A DNA stretch of 64,000 nt, from contig NC_065538.1 of the NCBI RefSeq assembly GCF_932294415.1, forward strand, positions 16,405,656 through 16,469,655, given 5' to 3'. The notes under the pieces were generated by a model. That model saw nothing but the letters and a program-made list of their open reading frames with translations, was not told the origin of the DNA and did not search any database. This document shows, piece after piece, positions 58,755-64,000 of the stretch. The stretch's first letter is position 1. Each line of letters starts with the position of its first letter. A program made the position numbers and the translations under genes. The DNA comes from Quercus robur (Eukaryota > Streptophyta > Magnoliopsida > Fagales > Fagaceae).

Positions 58755-61700
58755 CTACCTTGCCTGGGGAACCATATCCATCTCAAGGCCCAAAGGGTTC
58801 ACTTCAAATGTGTCGTTGAATGATTTCGTCATTGGACCACAATCTTGTTCATGAGCCTTTTCTATCTCCAAGCACTCCTTCAATTCAATCACCACATGGC
58901 TCATGCTTGGCCTTTGGATGGAAATTAACGGCACACATGCTATTGCTGTCTCTACTGCCTTCCAAACCGAATTTGTGTCAAAATTTCCAGGCATTCTCGG
59001 ATCAATGATATTTCTTATATCCCCTCTAGCAAGAAGGGGGCTAACCCAATCAACAATATTAGTGTTATCCTTGTTATGGCTTTTTATTATTGCTCTCTTG
59101 CCTGTGATCAGCTCCAAAAGTACAATTCCAAAGCTGTACACATCACTTCTCTCAGTTAACCTGTTGGAAGTGTAGTATCTGCATAGAAGACAACTCTAAT
59201 ACCATTAATCTAGATGCTAAATTTCAGTCAGTCAGAATGTGTTGAAGAAAACTTAAACCAAAAGCTGAATTGAATGGAAGTATACTGAATCACAAAGACT
59301 TACTCTGGATCAAGGTAACCCATCGTGCCAACAATAGCAGTGGATAAATGACTTTGACCTTCAGTGAAGAATTTTGAGAAACCAAAATCAGCTATCTTGG
59401 CCTGCAGTTTTTCATTCACTAAAATGTTGGCTGTCTTCACATCTCTGTGAATTATAGGTGGTTTGCAACCATGATGCAAGTACTCCAGGCCTACATGTAT
59501 AAGTTTGGCACATCTTAGTTACAACATATGAACCAAACTAGAAGTTAACTTTATTAAGAGCAATTCTGCCAGCTGACCTTGTGCCGCATCAACTGCAATC
59601 TGAAGTCTCTCTTTCCAACTCAAAGCGTCTCTTGTTTTATCTGCAGCCATAACATAACAAACCAGAAGTCCGGTATTTTTAAGTTATTTTTTACAAACGG
59701 AATGTCGGTCAAGAAGTAAATCATTTAGTACCTGATAGATGCTCTTCTAAGTTCCCATACTCCATGTACTCATAGATGATCCCAAAATTTGTACCCTCAT
59801 TGCAGTATCCAACAAAGGAAGTTAAGTTTCTATGATGAACCCGCATCAAGAGCTGAGCCTGCAATTCAAAATGACACTCAATCATAGATACATAAATACT
59901 TTAATTGATCATATTTTGGTAACAATTAAAGTTCTTGGGTGTAGAATAACATACCTCTGTGAGAAATTGGTTTGAGCCATCAGTTGATGATGGAGAGAGC
60001 ATTTTGACTGCAACTTGCATGCCATCACTTAGGCATCCAAGGTATACCGTTCCAAATCCCCCTTTCCCAACAATTTTCTGAAAGTTGTTAGTTATACTTA
60101 CAACCTCAGAGTATGTGAATTGTCGATTGTCTGACTTCAGTGGCCTGCCTCCTTGGTGAGTTCTTGGAAGTTGCTTTGCAGCTAATAAGATCATCATAAT
60201 CTCCAATTATGTATGCTCAAGTAATTCAGGGGTTTTTGAAGAAAATTTCATTTTTATTATTCTAAATGTGATAGTATCTCAAAAATAATAATGAAAATGA
60301 TTTCTATATTGATAGTGTCTATTATTGAGTGGTTTAGATTTCAATAAAGAAACTTTGTACCGCGTATACCTTGTTTTCTTTTGCAGCGCCAACAAACAAC
60401 TAGCATAGTTAAGACAACTAGAGCTGAGACAGTGGCTGCAATTAACGGGACAACAAAATTCTTTTTCTCCTTTTTGCATGGAGCCATCAAACAAAGGTCT
60501 GGATTTCCATCCACACTATGAAATTATAAAAGATGGAAGTTAAATCTTTAACAAAATTAAATAAACAAAAGGGGTAATGAAAAAAATTGAATATTATACA
60601 CATTACCAAATCACCAATCATATAAATTCATGATTCTTGGGTAAAAACAAACCTCAATGACAGAAAACCATTATTTGATCTTTCTAGGAGAGCGGAAGGA
60701 ACTGAACCAAAGAGTTCGTTTCCTGACAAATTCCTGCAAAGAGTTGTTTGAGTTAGATGGTTTATTTCAAATTTTAAGTATGGGACATTAACATCAAGGG
60801 CAAAACCACTTACAGGGTTCTTAAGTTTGGCATTTGTGACAAAAATTCTGGTAGTGGTCCTGTTAAGCTATTGTTTGATAAATCCCTGAGAAATGTTGTT
60901 TGATTAAATATTTTGAACATTATGTTAAGAAATGCTTTATAAAACTTTATATCTGTGAATGATTGAGAAGTATTGATTCTCATGGAGTGACATTGGGTTG
61001 ACAAAATAGTTTTCTAATTGTGTCAAAAATGCTCAAAGGCAAATGCCATTATTTGTGTAAAGATTGAAAGTTGCTATTGAATAATACTCACAGGTACTCT
61101 AATGATTTAAACCTAGCCATTGAAGGAGATATCTTTCCTGTCAATCCACTTGAGCCTAGATTCCTGCAATTAAATTTAAAAGGCTCAATTAGGCTAGTAA
61201 TGTATATCATTAGATATCTAGATGACATATTAATTGGGTTTAACAGACACTCACAAGGAGATGATTATAGGGGGCTCGTAACCATTGTCTTTGCAATTCA
61301 GGCCATCCCATGCAGGTCGTGGCAGACATGGATCTCCTTGCCAGATTTTAGTTACCCCATTGCTCACTTTGATGTCCATGATGGCAATAACTAATATACA
61401 CCAACATTATTCACAATTGAATCGATTTGTATTTCAACCCAATAAAAATATAAGAACAACAAAAAGAGGAGACATAGTAAAGCTGCATCTCAGTGGATCG
61501 ACAACAAATTTTGTGTAAGAACAGCATACCATCTTCTTGGTCTGTTGGTGCTTGGAAGAAGTCTTTCACTATGTAAACTTCCATTGCATTGAGAATAGGA
61601 GGAAGGGTGGAATTTTCTGTCTTGTTAATAGAAAATTTGAGCTTAGGTCCCCTCACTGGCACGGTGCTATATATAGTAGTTGAATACAGGTAATTAGGAA

Positions 61701-63419
61701 CAACACTGGCTTCCAGCCAGGGTTTACCATTTAGATTAATGTTGAATTCTCTGTATTCATTCTCTTGGAGTTTATCAAGTTCGGCAAAATGCAGGTATAT
61801 GTAACACTGTAAAATGGGATCAACAATATCCACTTCAAAATCAAGGGAAACATTATTCATGGGTTTAACTGCCGTGGCCATGACAATTGATGGCAGTTTA
61901 TATTGAAATTGAGTCGCGCTATCAATAGCAAAGGAGGTGTTGAACGGTATCGACTGAGGAGTGTTATAAGGAAACCACATTCGATCATAAACATCATCTT
62001 TGTACCTGAGGCATTTACAAATGTATCATGCACTAGTAAAGGATGTTAATGCAAAAGAACATATTATCCATAGATCCTTGCAAACAGAAACTTGGAATTC
62101 ACCCCAAATTGGATGGACAGAACATAATGTGAATAAGATTCTTAATTAATCAAAACTACCAATTTCTAGTAATGGTACCAAATTAACTCATATTTTAAGC
62201 ATTTATCCTGGCTTTATCACTATGATACTCCTATTATATCCCACCTATCCACCTCTCTTGCCTTGGTATATTTCTTACGTAACACTGTTCTATGAAAAAT
62301 AGTACTTTTATTTAGAAAATTAGACTGTACTCGAATATTCTCATCAATGGCTGACCTATCGATAGGGGTAGCTTGAGACAAAAGAAAACTAATCTGAATA
62401 ACCATAAGAAATAACTCACCGGATTATTCGACCAGCTGTTGAACCAACATCGAAACGACTGTACAGAGCCAAGGATTTATTAGATGAGATTTCATAAGTT
62501 GAATTATGGAAGTGCCTCAGCTCTAGTGCTGATATGAAAGGAGTTCCTGAGCCAGTATTCAAGAGGCAAACATTTATGTCATCCACCAAAGAAAAATGTA
62601 TAATCTCCTTGATGACAATATGAGATTCATTCTCAAACTTTACTTTGTCCCAAAGATTAACTCCAATATATAGATCAAATTCTGGCAACTTGTCCTGCTC
62701 ATCATAATTCCCATACATGAAGGTGGCTCTGATGAAGTAGTTAGTATCTTTGCCTTCATGAGGTCTAATGGTGTAGCAATTCCTGTTTCCCTGAGGAAAA
62801 CTTCTAACATTCCATAGATATTTTTGAAGGGTTTCAAGATTGAACTTGGAAGATATGTTCTTATTCTCTCCAGAGTCAATGTATTTGTCTGAAATGTATT
62901 CTATCTCAGTTTTGTCATCAGTGTATCCGAAATCATCCAGAATCCCACAATCAATGCTTATGGAACCTATAAGCCAGCAAAAATTTTAGAATAACTTTCT
63001 GTGTGTGCGCGCATGCATGTGTATGTATATTAAGCAGATCAAATATATCAATTATGGCAAAGTTTGGAAATCAAAGTAGGTACAAGTATATAATTTGCTA
63101 GCTATAAAATTTTAAGTGCTATGATCAATTTTTTTGGTTTCAACAGAAATGCAAGCAGTGCTATTCAGTTAGAAGAAAGACACTAAAATAGGCAGACCCC
63201 ATGTCTCAAAATCAAATATCTGGCTACTTCAATCAGTGGAAGAAGTGACTTACCTCCTGTGTCGTCTAGTTTCCTTCTACCATGTTTGTAATTACCAAAC
63301 TCCCTCTCTGAAACCAAATTAGCTGAACTTACAGTAAATGCCCACAAGCCAAACACCGATGCAAAAGTTAACCACATCATTGAATCCAGAGACCATTTGT
63401 TTCCATATACCCCACCCAT
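58755..63419 (-). CDS. Malectin-like/LRR receptor-like kinase, complete
   Basis: Thirteen exons: 63419-63254, 62966-62420, 62005-61530, 61390-61255, 61163-61092, 60885-60814, 60733-60653, 60515-60370, 60181-59955, 59858-59732, 59640-59578, 59490-59304, 59178-58755. Lengths sum to 2724 bp (907 residues), with every phase consistent and no stop. Order: signal peptide (about 1-33, [19 protein letters not shown]), malectin-like domain (about 56-395), DPC segment, about three LRRs (about 440-517), GNPDLC, membrane helix (about 537-559). The kinase follows, with P-loop GKGGFG 604-609, VAVK Lys625, HRD 719-721, DFG 739-741 and GTMGYLDPE. This is the LRR-I receptor kinase layout (IOS1/SIF/FRK1-like). 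Relatives act at the plasma membrane in immunity, symbiosis or wall sensing; the ligand here is unknown. It is an RD kinase and probably active. It lies tail to tail with the plus-strand paralogue. Confidence 0.95.
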
Positions 63420-64000
63420 CTACCGTGGAGAAATAGAATGAGATATTGTGTTAGTGAAGATATATGGAAAAGATGTATCCAGTAAATCAATGAGTCTTTT
63501 GCACTGGTTGTTGAGCAGCTAAAGAAGAACATGGAAGAGGCTATAAATCAATTGCTCCTGCTTCAAGCTTTGAAATTTACACTTTATCCATCGTACGTTG
63601 CCTTGCTTTGAATCTTCCAAATTGTTGAACTCATTCAAGCCAATATTGTTGTTCAATGAAATTTGTCATTCACACGTGAAAATGAAAATGGTCACCTTAA
63701 AACAGCGTGATATCATGGTTTTGCAATAATTCAGAGCTGGCTCCTTACTTGTCTTTGCCTTGTGTTTTTTTGAAATGGGCTCACATACTTTCTTAATGTT
63801 TACATTAACGATTGTCTTATGTTTGATTTACTTTTTTTTTTTAATGTAGATCACTCTTTCATGATTTATTTGCCGGTCAAGTTTGTTTGGACGTTTGTCT
63901 CATGGAGTGATGGACCCGGTATCCCCCTCTAGATATCTTTCTCTTTCTTTTTCCTTTTTTTTTTTGGGCAATTTTTTTTTTTTTTTTCTGTTTTTTGATA
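63420..64000. other. Upstream region of the intact receptor kinase
   Basis: This should hold the 5' leader and promoter of the minus-strand gene. I see no decisive TATA box. T-rich runs occur at about 63830-63842 and 63950-63988. No other gene is supported. Confidence 0.5.

Overview
This is nuclear DNA from a plant, probably a woody eudicot. It holds multi-exon receptor-kinase genes with GT-AG introns, LTR retrotransposons primed by plant initiator-Met tRNA, tRNA-derived SINEs and hAT, CACTA and foldback elements. Placement in Fagales is only an impression from the repeat families. There is no prokaryotic or organellar content.

The host genes are a cluster of malectin-like/LRR receptor-like kinases (LRR-I type). 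One is complete on the minus strand (58755-63419): 13 exons whose lengths and phases close exactly to a 907-residue protein with intact VAVK, HRD and DFG motifs. A plus-strand paralogue spans 18313-51744, with the extracellular half at 18313-22339 and the LRR/kinase half at 44477-51744. The two halves are separated by a ~22 kb intron full of nested transposons. This paralogue has an open kinase half but two lesions (lost exon 3 donor, shortened out-of-phase exon 8). A truncated, frameshifted tandem copy lies at 10970-14622. Small kinase-gene fragments lie at 305-403 (minus) and about 54380-56120 (plus).

Layout: 1-1540, flank with a kinase fragment. 1540-14832 and 14886-22038, two copies of a ~7.2-7.5 kb tandem duplication. 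Copy 1 is split by a 5.8 kb Ty3/gypsy chromovirus (4355-10133), whose 3' LTR is itself split by a 324 bp solo LTR (9271-9594). 22340-44476, the giant intron: old MITEs, SINEs and a minus-strand Tekay/Del-like chromovirus (24307-43061), with a young 10.2 kb Tat-lineage Ty3/gypsy element (25575-35821) inserted in its left LTR. 44477-51744, the kinase half, with a SINE, a 300 bp tandem duplication, a CACTA end, an LTR-like insertion and a partial exon duplication in or near its introns. 54903-56096 and 56638-57804, two members of one hAT-like family in opposite orientation, each with a perfect 8 bp target duplication. 58755-63419, the intact gene.

The most notable object is inside the Tat element. 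Downstream of gag-pol and on the opposite strand is a spliced gene (34728 to 32445) whose three coding exons join in phase to 709 residues without a stop. It has its own TATA box and a consensus 5'UTR intron. The sense polyprotein of the same element carries three nonsense codons. Nonsense codons in all three Ty3/gypsy elements are mostly of the kind produced by cytosine deamination.

All exon boundaries were read by eye from splice consensus, phase and comparison between paralogues. Family names rest on motif recognition, without database searches.
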